Shown here: positions 1 through 7,427 of the stretch, in pieces | How the letters are laid out: each line of letters opens with the position of its first letter | Numbering within the stretch: the first letter of the stretch is position 1 | Assembly: GCA_937881505.1 (NCBI GenBank) | Contig: CALGEM010000105.1 | Span: forward strand, 1-9,404 | DNA length: 9,404 nucleotides | Origin: an uncultured euryarchaeote | GTDB lineage: Archaea; Thermoplasmatota; Poseidoniia; Poseidoniales; Poseidoniaceae | Direction of reading: 5' to 3' | Made by a program: the position numbers and the translations under genes | Notes under the pieces: model-generated | Told to the model about the DNA's origin: nothing | Database searches by the model: none | What the model saw: only the letters and a program-made list of their open reading frames with translations

Positions 1-488
1 GGGAACATGTCACCCTCCGACGATGTATCGTTGACCGGTTGAAGCCGGGCTGGGTCAGAAGAAGACCAACGTACTCGTTGAAACGGCATGCATCCGTGGT
101 CATTGAGGAAGCGTTGAGCCAAATGCGCATCGACCGAGTAAAGTTTGAACCGATGGAAATCTCCTCTTGCTTCAATGTGTTCCGCAAGTGCACGTATGTG
201 TTGGTAAGAGCGTAAAGTGATGGCGAGAACATCGACATGTCCCTCTGCCTCCAAACTCAAACGGGCTTGTGTGGTGAGGAGAGGCCCGATGCCAAAGCGG
301 TGACGGAGTTCCGGTTGTGTTAACCAATGTTCCATGCGATCAAGGGAGCGATGCGAAGCATGAACATGAATCGTGGGTTTCCAAGGAAGGACGCACCCCT
401 GGGCTGTGCCAAAATCATCAACGATCCACGCCACCATTCCGGTGTTTGTCTCGTTCTCATGAACGTCCAATAACCACCCTTCAATCAT
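1..488 (-). CDS. polB: Family B DNA polymerase, N-terminal part (runs off the window)
   Basis: Only the first 162 codons are in the window; the gene continues past position 1. The translation starts MIEGWLLDVHENET and continues through PWKPTIHVHAS (about residues 35-45) and a region RFKLYSVDAHLAQRFLNDHG followed by CMPF (about 122-145). This is the pattern of the N-terminal domain of archaeal family B DNA polymerases, where a Y/E-x-D-x-x-x-x-x-R-Y/F-L-x-x-x-G-x-x-P stretch precedes the 3'-5' exonuclease domain. The exonuclease and polymerase catalytic motifs are not visible, so activity cannot be judged. The family carries out chromosomal DNA synthesis with proofreading. Two in-frame ATGs are possible. 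The one at 488 matches where related proteins begin (M-I-x-G-W-L-L-D). The one at 494 has a better-spaced GAGG ribosome-binding sequence (6 nt rather than 12 nt). The start overlaps the stop of the upstream 89-codon gene, so translational coupling is likely. Confidence 0.85.
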   Translation of the reverse strand, partial: MIEGWLLDVHENETNTGMVAWIVDDFGTAQGCVLPWKPTIHVHASHRSLDRMEHWLTQPELRHRFGIGPLLTTQARLSLEAEGHVDVLAITLRSYQHIRALAEHIEARGDFHRFKLYSVDAHLAQRFLNDHGCMPFQRVRWSSSDPARLQPVNDTSSEGDMF

Positions 489-750
489 GGTCATGCCGTT
501 CCTCAAGCGTCTTGATTCGGTCTGAGAGTTGATGAATCTGCGCCATCAAACCGACCATCATGCTGAGCACGGTGGGCTGCCACGTGTTCACTGCGGGGAG
601 CATGCCTCCTGCTGCACGTCGCTCTCGCACCGCATCCAAGAGTGAATCAAACGCAGCTTGGTCAACCGAGGAAAGCACCCGTCGATAAGGCGCCAAATAT
701 TGCAATTCATGCTCCACCCGTGTTCGCCATGGAGGTACACTTCGACCCAT
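481..750 (-). CDS. Small protein of unknown function, overlapping the polB start
   Basis: This is an 89-residue reading frame. I do not recognise the family. An in-frame TGA lies two codons before the ATG at 750, which fixes this as the first possible ATG. The protein is soluble-looking and mostly helical. A basic stretch lies at residues 8-11 (WRTR). A segment at about 13-45 is rich in Leu, Ala and Arg. The C-terminus from about 62 to 84 (LSMMVGLMAQIHQLSDRIKT) looks like an amphipathic helix or short coiled coil, ending in a charged EERHDHD tail. Its TGA at 481-483 lies inside the first codons of polB, an 8-bp overlap in a different frame. The two genes are therefore almost certainly co-transcribed and may be translationally coupled. 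Position suggests a replication or polymerase-associated role, but nothing in the residues proves it. That it is real rather than a shadow rests on the tight overlap and a plausible protein composition. Confidence 0.7.
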   Translation of the reverse strand: MGRSVPPWRTRVEHELQYLAPYRRVLSSVDQAAFDSLLDAVRERRAAGGMLPAVNTWQPTVLSMMVGLMAQIHQLSDRIKTLEERHDHD

Positions 751-780
751 GCCTCAACGAGGGTAAAGAAGGAAGGCATG

Positions 781-788
781 CTTATTGC
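781..788 (-). promoter_or_regulatory. Possible TATA-like element before the 89-codon gene
   Basis: On the minus strand this reads GCAATAAG. It ends about 30 nt before the ATG at 750, which would suit a leaderless or nearly leaderless archaeal transcript for the small gene and polB. A short imperfect hairpin (CCTC-GTT-GAGG, 752-762) sits directly before the start codon. No distinct BRE is evident, and read-through from serA is equally possible. Confidence 0.25.
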
Positions 789-814
789 AGACCCAGTTGT
801 TGAAAGTGAAAGTA

Positions 815-1798
815 CTAGAGGAAGGCCTTGTTGACCACGAAGTCACAGGGACGACCGTCGAGCGCATCCATCACGTTGGTTGCGATGTCCATACCAACCC
901 GTCCTTGGGCTTCGACCGTGGATGCACCAATGTGAGGTGTACCGTGGAAGTGCTCCATCTGCAGGAGGGGGTGGTCGGGGTCAACCGGCTCATGTTCGAA
1001 CACGTCAAGAGCAGCCGATGTGAGCGCACCCGATTCAAGGGCTTGGAGAACGGCGTCTTCGTCGACAATACCTCCTCGTGCGCAGTTGACGATGTGGCTG
1101 CCACACCGAGAACCGTCCTTGCCTATATGCGGCATGGAAGCGAGACGTTCGGCATTCACGAGGTGGTGGGTTTCCTCGGTTAGGTTGCAGTGAATCGAAA
1201 TGTGGGTGCAATTCGAAAACAGCGACTCAAGCGTTTTGTGGAGCCGCGTCCCTTGCGATTTTGCCACTTTAGGGGGGAGATAAGGGTCGTAGGCATGGAC
1301 TTCCATCCCGATGGCCTGAGCAATGCGACCAACGGATTGCGCAATGCGTCCAAATCCGATAAGGCCGAGGGCTTTTCCTGAGAGTTCAGAACCTTTCATC
1401 GCTTTCTTTTCCCACTTGCCTTCACGAAGCGATCGGTCGGCTCTTGGTAGATGACGAATGGAAGCCAACAAGTGACCCAGTGTGAGTTCCACAACTGATT
1501 GCGTGCTAGCACGGGGTGCATTGACCACTTTGATTCCAAGCGAGCCCGCAGTCTCAAGGTCGATGTTGTCAACCCCAACGCCGGCCCGTCCAATGACATC
1601 GAGACGTTCGCCGGATGCCTTCAGAACCTCTTTGCTGAGTTTTGTTGCACTTCGGACGATGATGGCGTCAAAAGATTGTAACGCACCGTTGAGTAAATCC
1701 GCCTTCTCAATGTGGGCGACAACCACTTCATGGCCCGATTTTTCAAGGCGTGCAACCGCCTTTTCATCCATTCCGTCGGTGACGGCAATCCTTGCCAT
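815..1798 (-). CDS. serA: D-3-phosphoglycerate dehydrogenase, short form without ACT domain
   Basis: This 327-residue cytosolic enzyme oxidises 3-phosphoglycerate with NAD+, the first step of serine synthesis. Residues 69-80 read IGRAGVGVDNID, typical of the substrate domain. The Rossmann motif GFGRIAQSVG is at 148-157, with the NAD-selecting Asp at 171. The catalytic set follows: Arg241 in NCARGG, Glu270 in DVFEHEP, and His289 in TPHIGASTVEAQ. The protein ends soon after, so it lacks the C-terminal ACT and intervening domains of long SerA forms. Serine feedback by that route is therefore not expected. Before NCARGG there is a stretch (MPHIGKDGSRCGSHIV) longer than the usual M-K-x-G-A-x-L-I-N. 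The frame stays open upstream to about 2032, but the protein family starts at MARIAVTDG, so I chose the ATG at 1798. Another 2-hydroxyacid dehydrogenase substrate is possible but less likely. It is divergent from the membrane protein gene and upstream of the small gene and polB. Confidence 0.88.
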   Translation of the reverse strand: MARIAVTDGMDEKAVARLEKSGHEVVVAHIEKADLLNGALQSFDAIIVRSATKLSKEVLKASGERLDVIGRAGVGVDNIDLETAGSLGIKVVNAPRASTQSVVELTLGHLLASIRHLPRADRSLREGKWEKKAMKGSELSGKALGLIGFGRIAQSVGRIAQAIGMEVHAYDPYLPPKVAKSQGTRLHKTLESLFSNCTHISIHCNLTEETHHLVNAERLASMPHIGKDGSRCGSHIVNCARGGIVDEDAVLQALESGALTSAALDVFEHEPVDPDHPLLQMEHFHGTPHIGASTVEAQGRVGMDIATNVMDALDGRPCDFVVNKAFL

Positions 1799-1898
1799 GT
1801 TCCGAACAGAACCCGACGGCGTTAGAACATTCGGTTTGACTCGTGGAAGACCGTTGTTTTCAACAACCCCAAGCGAGTGGGCGTGTTGAGGAAGCACC
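1799..1898. promoter_or_regulatory. Divergent promoter region between serA and the membrane protein gene
   Basis: This 100-bp gap must carry the promoters of both genes. It holds two small palindromes: GTTC-C-GAAC at 1799-1807, directly against the serA start codon, and GTTGTT-TC-AACAAC at 1854-1867, near the middle. The second could be a regulator site, but neither repeat is long enough to be decisive. I see no clear TATA box. A GAGG at 1888-1891 lies 7 nt before the GTG start at 1899. Confidence 0.35.
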
Positions 1899-3053
1899 GT
1901 GGAGTCGGAAATGCAGGAACTTCTGTGGGGCGCTGGTATTCTCGCCCTGCCGCTGCTTTTGGCCCTTCCAATGCGACTTGCGTGGCAGTTCTGGGTGGGT
2001 GTTGGCCACGAGGTATCCGAATACCGAACCATTGTTCGTCAGATTCTAGACTCGGGCCACCAAGTGGCTTCCTTTTCTCAAACATTGGACGACATCGCCA
2101 GAAACCTTCGCATTCCACCTGCTAAACAACGCCTGATTGAAGCCGAAATGCTTCACCCGCTTACGCTTTCTCACTTTCTCTTACTCCCCGCACTGTTGAT
2201 TCTACCGCTTTCAGCCATCATGGCGCTGCCTCTGGTGCTGATCGGTTTTCCATTCATGCTCTTCATGGAGTACCTTTTGATTCGACGAAAACTTTTGATC
2301 TGGAGTCTGAAAACCATTGAGCGATTGATGCACTGGCAGGTCATTCACATCCCAAAACCTCACAGGGGGAGCAGGGAGCAACGAAAGTCCTTGACTGAAT
2401 TTTCACAACACATTGAGCACTTCAATTACGTCCCACAAGCTGCTTTCCTGGGCTTGTTCGCCTGGCTGATTGTTCATTGGGTCTTCAACCTTGATTCCTT
2501 GATCATTGAACTCATCGTATCCTCCTTCCTCTACATGGTGCTTCTTTCGGTGCTGTCCGTGTTGAACACGGCCTTTGAGGCTGATTTGGTCTTCGTCGAC
2601 CCTGCCAAAGGGCGGCTTGTTCCCGTGAATCAGTGGCTGGAAGGGGTGCTGAACCCAGTCGTCGGCATCGGTCTCCTCTTTTTGCTCGGTCGCAACCTTC
2701 TCGAAGAATCAAGAAACGTTGACGGAAACCCCATCCTCTTTGCTACGGTTGTTCTAACCTTGCTGTACGGTGCCGCCATCGTCGGAATCTCCTATCGTTG
2801 GGGCTACTCCTCTTGGCGGGGCGAGCGAGTGCGACACGATTTCGAAGCACAAGTCATTGAGCACCTTCAACCGCTTTCCTACGACTTGACTCGCTCCAAA
2901 GGGCGCATTGATTTCAATGTCAGAATGGGGATGGATGAACGTCTCTCGGCTTTGGATTCAGCGAACCGTCAGCAAATGACATTTGAGGAATTACAAAACC
3001 TTCCTACGATTCCCAAGGACACCAAAGCACCAAAGAACCCGCTCAAGAAGTGA
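1899..3053 (+). CDS. Polytopic membrane protein of unknown function
   Basis: I do not recognise this 384-residue protein. About seven hydrophobic segments are visible, near residues 8-28, 92-110, 111-128, 181-197, 202-222, 252-267 and 279-299. Two soluble loops separate them: a mostly helical one at about 35-85 and a basic one at about 129-178 (IRRKLLIWSLKTIERL, then KPHRGSREQRK). The C-terminal 85 residues are hydrophilic and end in a Lys/Pro-rich tail (PKDTKAPKNPLKK), probably cytoplasmic. There is no transporter ATPase motif, no obvious catalytic motif and no cleavable signal peptide. Two starts are plausible: GTG at 1899, with GAGG 7 nt upstream, and ATG at 1911, with GGAG 6 nt upstream. 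They differ by four residues and do not affect the call. Its stop lies 2 bases from that of the convergent metallo-beta-lactamase gene. Confidence 0.85.
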   Translation: MESEMQELLWGAGILALPLLLALPMRLAWQFWVGVGHEVSEYRTIVRQILDSGHQVASFSQTLDDIARNLRIPPAKQRLIEAEMLHPLTLSHFLLLPALLILPLSAIMALPLVLIGFPFMLFMEYLLIRRKLLIWSLKTIERLMHWQVIHIPKPHRGSREQRKSLTEFSQHIEHFNYVPQAAFLGLFAWLIVHWVFNLDSLIIELIVSSFLYMVLLSVLSVLNTAFEADLVFVDPAKGRLVPVNQWLEGVLNPVVGIGLLFLLGRNLLEESRNVDGNPILFATVVLTLLYGAAIVGISYRWGYSSWRGERVRHDFEAQVIEHLQPLSYDLTRSKGRIDFNVRMGMDERLSALDSANRQQMTFEELQNLPTIPKDTKAPKNPLKK

Positions 3054-3055
3054 GT

Positions 3056-3766
3056 TCATTCAAGCCACGGGATGGTCTCTGGCAATTCACCGAAAAGATT
3101 CGCAGGGATAGCGGTCTTGATTTTTGATACGCCGCCCAATTTAGCTGCCGTTGCTTCTTGCCACTCACGGAATGTTTCGAAAGACGTCATGGAGAGAATG
3201 GGGTTGTTCGCTCGGTTCCAATCAAGTGACATCATGGTGGTGCCAGGCGGGTCGTGGCCTGAACAAACAATTGTGTGCCCCTCAAAGCGGTCAAGCACGG
3301 AAAGGGCATCCCAGTGAACATGGACACGTCCACTCGGCAGGTCGTCCCGACCAACGCCTCCTTCACCATTGAACAGGAAATCACCGGTCATCATGTAGCC
3401 AGGCACGTGGACGATCATGGAATCATTTGTGTGGCCGGGTGCTGCGTGAAATTGAATGGGAATGGAACCCAGCATGATTTTCTCTTCGTCATCCACAAGC
3501 ATGGAAACGCCAAGGCTTGCCGTTTCAGTGGACATGACATATTCACAGCCCAATTGTTCACGCAGGCTGAAGCAGGCGGTAATGTGGTCAGCGTGGGTGT
3601 GGGTGGCGATGGCGTAAACGAGCGTCAAGCCTTGCTCGTTGAGCAGCGTGGTGTAGTTGTCCATGAAATCGTAAACCGGGTCAACCAAGGCCGCTTCCTT
3701 CGTTGTTTCATCCACGATCAGATACGTCATGGCCCAAACACCTTCGTTCAACTGTTCAAAGCGCAT
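3056..3766 (-). CDS. Metallo-beta-lactamase-fold hydrolase, ETHE1/persulfide dioxygenase-like
   Basis: This is a 236-residue cytosolic protein. The metal motif THTHADH is at residues 55-61 (His56, His58, Asp60, His61), followed by His112 in APGHTNDSM, Asp129 in TGDFLF and His171 in CSGHD. The order and the surrounding segments, GVGRDDLPSG (137-146) and NRANNPIL (184-191), match the ETHE1 and sulfur dioxygenase branch rather than glyoxalase II. That branch uses a single Fe(II), held by two His and one Asp, to oxidise a low-molecular-weight thiol persulfide to sulfite. The likely iron ligands here are His56, His112 and Asp129. The family usually has GRTDF where this protein has GRDDL. Which thiol carries the persulfide is unknown, since archaea generally lack glutathione. 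A generic MBL-fold hydrolase is the alternative. The gene is divergent from the Nudix gene (52-bp gap) and convergent with the membrane protein gene. Confidence 0.82.
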   Translation of the reverse strand: MRFEQLNEGVWAMTYLIVDETTKEAALVDPVYDFMDNYTTLLNEQGLTLVYAIATHTHADHITACFSLREQLGCEYVMSTETASLGVSMLVDDEEKIMLGSIPIQFHAAPGHTNDSMIVHVPGYMMTGDFLFNGEGGVGRDDLPSGRVHVHWDALSVLDRFEGHTIVCSGHDPPGTTMMSLDWNRANNPILSMTSFETFREWQEATAAKLGGVSKIKTAIPANLFGELPETIPWLE

Positions 3767-3818
3767 GGTAGCCCCGAAGGAGCGGACCGATTTGAAGTTT
3801 AACGACGTGGGCGTCTGA
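3767..3818. promoter_or_regulatory. Short divergent promoter region
   Basis: The 52-bp gap between the metallo-beta-lactamase and Nudix genes must drive both. Its centre holds the AT-rich run ATTTGAAGTTTAAC (about 3790-3803), the only TATA-like sequence available on either strand. If the Nudix protein really starts at the ATG at 3861, the gap grows to 94 bp. Confidence 0.3.
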
Positions 3819-4580
3819 ATGGATGCGAGTCTTCATGACGCACTACAGGTTGGGCGATGCATGCACCCATCCGAAGTCGTGTACCTTGAACACGACGGAA
3901 AGGTGTTGCTGGTCAATGAAGACGGTGAGGGTCCGCAGCAACCCGTTCAAGGTCGGACCAGCGTTGATGAGCATCTTCGCTTTCCAACAAAACAAGAACT
4001 TCGGGGGATGGGCATTGATTTCACAGAAAAGGATTCACTGGTTCTTCGGTATGGAGACCGCGACTACACCGTCATCAAGGCCTATCCGAAGATTGAATGG
4101 CCAAAGGATTGGGCGTGGAAGGACCGATGTGCCTCAGATAACGCCGTCCACCCCGTGGTTCGGGATGCTATTTACCGGTCGATTCACCGACTGGTCTCCA
4201 AAGTCATGGTCTGTAACGATGAAGGCCAGGTTTTGATGGGTATGGTTGAACGCGGTCATTTTCGTGGTTTTTGGACCCTACCGGGAGGGTACATGGACCA
4301 CAACGAGCATCCGGCCGTAGGTTGTGTCCGAGAAACTTTGGAGGAACTTGGCCTGTCCATTGTCCTCGACAATGTGGAACCTGTCGTAACTCAGCGAGTC
4401 TTCAACGATGAAGGCATCTCTTTCGTTTCGTTCACGTATCGGTCGACATGGAACGGCGATTTGGACGAATTGACCCTCCAAACAGAAGAGATCTCAAAGG
4501 CCGCTTGGTTTTCACCGCAGGAAGCCTTCGGGCAGGCCGTTTCGCATTTTGACCGTGAGGCTCTCAGGAGTTTGCTCTGA
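3819..4580 (+). CDS. Nudix hydrolase with an unassigned N-terminal extension
   Basis: This is a 253-residue soluble protein. A complete Nudix box runs from Gly157: G-x5-E(163)-x7-R(171)-E(172)-T-L-E(175)-E(176)-L-G(178)-L. It sits after FWTLPGG and supplies the Mg2+-binding glutamates for cleaving a nucleoside diphosphate linked to another group. The Nudix domain occupies about residues 125-253. The first 120 residues are not a domain I can name. They start with a short beta-rich piece (VVYLEHDGKVLLVNEDG), include a conserved-looking tryptophan cluster (IEWPKDWAWKDRC, about 92-104), and end in a helix (HPVVRDAIYRSIHRLVSK) leading into the domain. There is no zinc-binding cysteine set of the NudC type. 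The substrate cannot be deduced. ATG 3861 (residue 15) is an alternative start. The TGA abuts the alaS stop with no gap. Confidence 0.85.
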   Translation: MDASLHDALQVGRCMHPSEVVYLEHDGKVLLVNEDGEGPQQPVQGRTSVDEHLRFPTKQELRGMGIDFTEKDSLVLRYGDRDYTVIKAYPKIEWPKDWAWKDRCASDNAVHPVVRDAIYRSIHRLVSKVMVCNDEGQVLMGMVERGHFRGFWTLPGGYMDHNEHPAVGCVRETLEELGLSIVLDNVEPVVTQRVFNDEGISFVSFTYRSTWNGDLDELTLQTEEISKAAWFSPQEAFGQAVSHFDREALRSLL

Positions 4581-7427
4581 TCACAAACCCAACTCGTCCC
4601 GGGCCGCCTGCAACGCATCGCTCAATCCCTCAGCGTGGGAGCCGCCGCCCTGAGCAAAGGTAGGACGGCCACCGCCTCCACCACGGATGTGCGATGAGAT
4701 TGAACGAAGCAGGTCAACCGCATTATAACGCTCACTTGCGATGGTGTTTTCAGTGATACCAATCATCAGTTTCCCACCGCCATCCTTTGAGCCAAGGACG
4801 GCCAACGTGGGATTGGATGCATCGAGGGTCAATTCCTTGAGCATCGTAGTCATGGATTTCAAATCGCCTTCAATTTCCATCACCACGACACGAACACCCT
4901 CAACCTCTGTAGAAGCATCGCCTCCGCCGGTGGTTCTCAAACGGACAATTTCAGATTCCAACTGTTCAATCAACTTGCGCTGCTCTTTCCACTCCTTGAA
5001 AAAGCGTGCAGCTGCTTTGGGTAAGTCGTCACCGTGCACGCCGAACACATCACTGGATTGTCGCACCAATTCATCTTGGGAACGAGCGTAGGCCAGCGCC
5101 GCATCGCCAGCAACGATGTGCAGGCGTTCAACACCGTCTTGAACAGCCGAAGAGCGAACAATCCGAATGGACCCAATTTGCCCCGGTTCGTCATGGTGGG
5201 TCCCACCGCACGCTTGGATATCGTGGTCGGCAATTTTGAGGATTCGAATTGAATCGCCTTTTGGTGCACCACCTTGGTAGAGGTCAAAACCGTGGACGAT
5301 ATCGGCGTCACGACGGTTCAACTCCGTTTTTTCCGTCTGGCGAACCTCGCTGAGGACGTGGTTGGCCATGTCTTCCATCGCATCGAGATCGGCCCTCGTC
5401 AGGCGATGGTAGTGGGTGATGTCCAATCGGCCGCTTTCCACTGTCAGATGAGAACCTGCTTGGAAAATATGCGGCCCCAAAAGACGGCGTGCAGCACCGC
5501 CAACAATGTGGACTGCGGTGTGGTGGTCCATCAATTGCTTTCGTCGTTTCCAATCGAGTTGTCCTTCAACGCTTTCAGTGCCCTCGAGGGGGCCGTCGGT
5601 GAAATGAACGATGACTTCACCGACTTTCTGCGTATCGAGAACAACGACCTCCACCCCGTTTTGGCGGAGTGTCCCACGGTCTCCTTCTTGGCCACCTCCT
5701 TCCGGATAGAACAAAGTGGCATCCAAGACCACCGCGTGGGTTGATCCGTCAGGACCGTGGTCTGCGGCAGATACACAACCGAGAAGATTTGCTTCAAATT
5801 TGGGCGAATAAACGGTGTCGTAAAAGAGCGGGTGAGTGGCCGAAAACATGTCAACAGCAAGGGCATCACCTTGGTTACTGGAAGTTTTTGCAGCTTCTTT
5901 GGCCATGCGAGCATGTCGTTCAGCCATTTCCGCCGAGAAACCCGTGCGCAAACCGACCGAATCCCATCCTGCATTTCGTGCCAGCGTGATGACCATATCC
6001 GGAGCCAATCCATGGGAATCGTTCATTGTGAACAGATGCTCGTCAGGAATTTCAGCGGCGTCCTTCGCCAAGGATTTGAGTTGTGTCTGAATGACGTTGG
6101 TTCCTTTTCGCAGCATTTCGACATAGCGCTCCTCCTCCAAGGCGAGAATGGTGAGCAGCCCGTCTCGAGTTTGTTTGTTGAGGTGTCCCCCCAAGTTGAC
6201 ATCGAGGTGATGCGTAGCCAATTCGGCGAGCGGCACATCAATGGCCAATTCATCTCGCATCCGCAGGACACGACGTGCCAACATACGAGCAAGGTAGCCT
6301 GCTTTTGCATTGGAGGGCACAAGGCCATCACCCAACATGTTGCACAAGGCGTGCAAATGGTCGGGAATGGCATAGATGTTGGCAAGGGGTTCTGTGATAG
6401 AGGAGAACTGCTCGGCACTCACCTCAACACCTCGCTGAGCAAGGCGTTCAAGGAAGATGTTAACCAATTTCTCACCGTCGACACCTGCTTCGATGTTCAT
6501 GATGCCGTTCAAACGAGACATCTCACTGAGGAGGCGTTCCAAATCAAGCGAAGGCCACTGATTGGCAACGCTCTCAAATCCAGAACATTCTTTCAACCAG
6601 GCAACGGTTTCAGGATAAATGGCTTCGTAAATCGTGGGGGTTCCAGCTGCGGCCCAACAAAAGCGCTCCAATCCATAACCCGTGTCAATGATTTGAAGCG
6701 GCATCGTGCGGTAGCGATCGCCTTTGAGTTCAACACCACCATCAGGATGCTCTTCCATGTCCATGAAAACAAGTGTGGCCAATTCCAAACCACCCACGAT
6801 GACTTCCACTGCGGCTCCTGCATTTCCTCCACCGCACCACGGATTCTCGACATAGGTAATTTCGGAGGCATCAATGCCAAATGTCTCGGTCAACATACGA
6901 TGGCAATGCTCCACGCATTGCTCCATCCAATAAATCTCAAGGCCGTCCTCTGGCCGGTTAAACACGTGATGGGCCATCATCTCAAAGGTGGTCAAATGGC
7001 GGCCTGAGCGCCCAACAGCATCAACATCGGTCAAACGAATACAAGGTTGGGAAACAGCCAAGGGATTGGCCGGTGGTTGAACTGCACCAGAGGTGACATG
7101 AGGCTGGAAATCAGCAATTGAAGCAATGGTCAAGTGGATATCATCTCGCCAGCGTGCGAGGACAGGGTAGGGGTCGATTCGAGTGTGCTCTCTGTCTTCG
7201 AAAAATCCGAGGAAGGCTTCCCGCATGGCGTCTTTCAATGCCTTGCCCCGCTGTTCAAACCCTTCAATCAGCGGGGCACCGATGAAGGTGTATTCGTCCT
7301 CAGGCGTGTCCCCACAGGTTTCCCGCGCTTCATCGCAGGTCCAAAACCACAGCGAAGTTACACGGCACTGTTTCCGAACGTAGCCGTTGTTGTGGAAGAC
7401 GGCCAAATCAATCGGTGGCAACGACAT
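4581..7427 (-). CDS. alaS: Alanyl-tRNA synthetase, archaeal type
   Basis: This 948-residue enzyme charges tRNA-Ala with alanine and hydrolyses mischarged Ser- and Gly-tRNA-Ala. In order: an archaeal N-terminal extension (1-50); the class II catalytic core, with motif 2 around IRLTDVDAVGRSGRHLTTFE (130-149), a GGGNAG loop (199-204) and motif 3 TGYGLER (249-255); a tRNA-recognition helical region (about 280-515); and the editing domain, with YPEGGGQEGD (574-583), HxxxH at His636/His640 and CxxxH at Cys740/His744. A coiled segment (about 805-830) then leads into the C-terminal Ala domain ending in RGGGGGRPTFAQGGG (915-929). All catalytic and editing landmarks are present. The oddity is at residues 18-45. 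Archaeal AlaRS normally has a CxxCG...C...C set there, while this protein keeps Cys21 and Cys38 but lacks the second and fourth cysteines. A GGAG at 7438-7441 lies 10 nt before the ATG. The gene is divergent from rtcB. Confidence 0.97.
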   Translation of the reverse strand: MSLPPIDLAVFHNNGYVRKQCRVTSLWFWTCDEARETCGDTPEDEYTFIGAPLIEGFEQRGKALKDAMREAFLGFFEDREHTRIDPYPVLARWRDDIHLTIASIADFQPHVTSGAVQPPANPLAVSQPCIRLTDVDAVGRSGRHLTTFEMMAHHVFNRPEDGLEIYWMEQCVEHCHRMLTETFGIDASEITYVENPWCGGGNAGAAVEVIVGGLELATLVFMDMEEHPDGGVELKGDRYRTMPLQIIDTGYGLERFCWAAAGTPTIYEAIYPETVAWLKECSGFESVANQWPSLDLERLLSEMSRLNGIMNIEAGVDGEKLVNIFLERLAQRGVEVSAEQFSSITEPLANIYAIPDHLHALCNMLGDGLVPSNAKAGYLARMLARRVLRMRDELAIDVPLAELATHHLDVNLGGHLNKQTRDGLLTILALEEERYVEMLRKGTNVIQTQLKSLAKDAAEIPDEHLFTMNDSHGLAPDMVITLARNAGWDSVGLRTGFSAEMAERHARMAKEAAKTSSNQGDALAVDMFSATHPLFYDTVYSPKFEANLLGCVSAADHGPDGSTHAVVLDATLFYPEGGGQEGDRGTLRQNGVEVVVLDTQKVGEVIVHFTDGPLEGTESVEGQLDWKRRKQLMDHHTAVHIVGGAARRLLGPHIFQAGSHLTVESGRLDITHYHRLTRADLDAMEDMANHVLSEVRQTEKTELNRRDADIVHGFDLYQGGAPKGDSIRILKIADHDIQACGGTHHDEPGQIGSIRIVRSSAVQDGVERLHIVAGDAALAYARSQDELVRQSSDVFGVHGDDLPKAAARFFKEWKEQRKLIEQLESEIVRLRTTGGGDASTEVEGVRVVVMEIEGDLKSMTTMLKELTLDASNPTLAVLGSKDGGGKLMIGITENTIASERYNAVDLLRSISSHIRGGGGGRPTFAQGGGSHAEGLSDALQAARDELGL

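Noticed and set aside
588..779. 63-codon minus-strand frame overlapping the 89-codon gene
   Set aside because: It lies in another frame of the same strand, has a less protein-like composition, and does not reach polB.
1799..2032. Upstream extension of serA to an earlier ATG
   Set aside because: The added 78 residues are low in hydrophobic pattern, overlap the membrane protein gene on the other strand, and have no counterpart in the SerA family, which starts at MARIAVTDG.
3275..3802. Open frame of 175 codons on the plus strand opposite the metallo-beta-lactamase gene
   Set aside because: It is antisense to a gene with a full catalytic motif set and has no recognisable features.
5757..7007. 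Open frame of 416 codons on the plus strand inside alaS
   Set aside because: It is entirely antisense to the strongly supported alaS coding sequence, its translation has no domain pattern and is irregular, and it arises from codon bias on the opposite strand.
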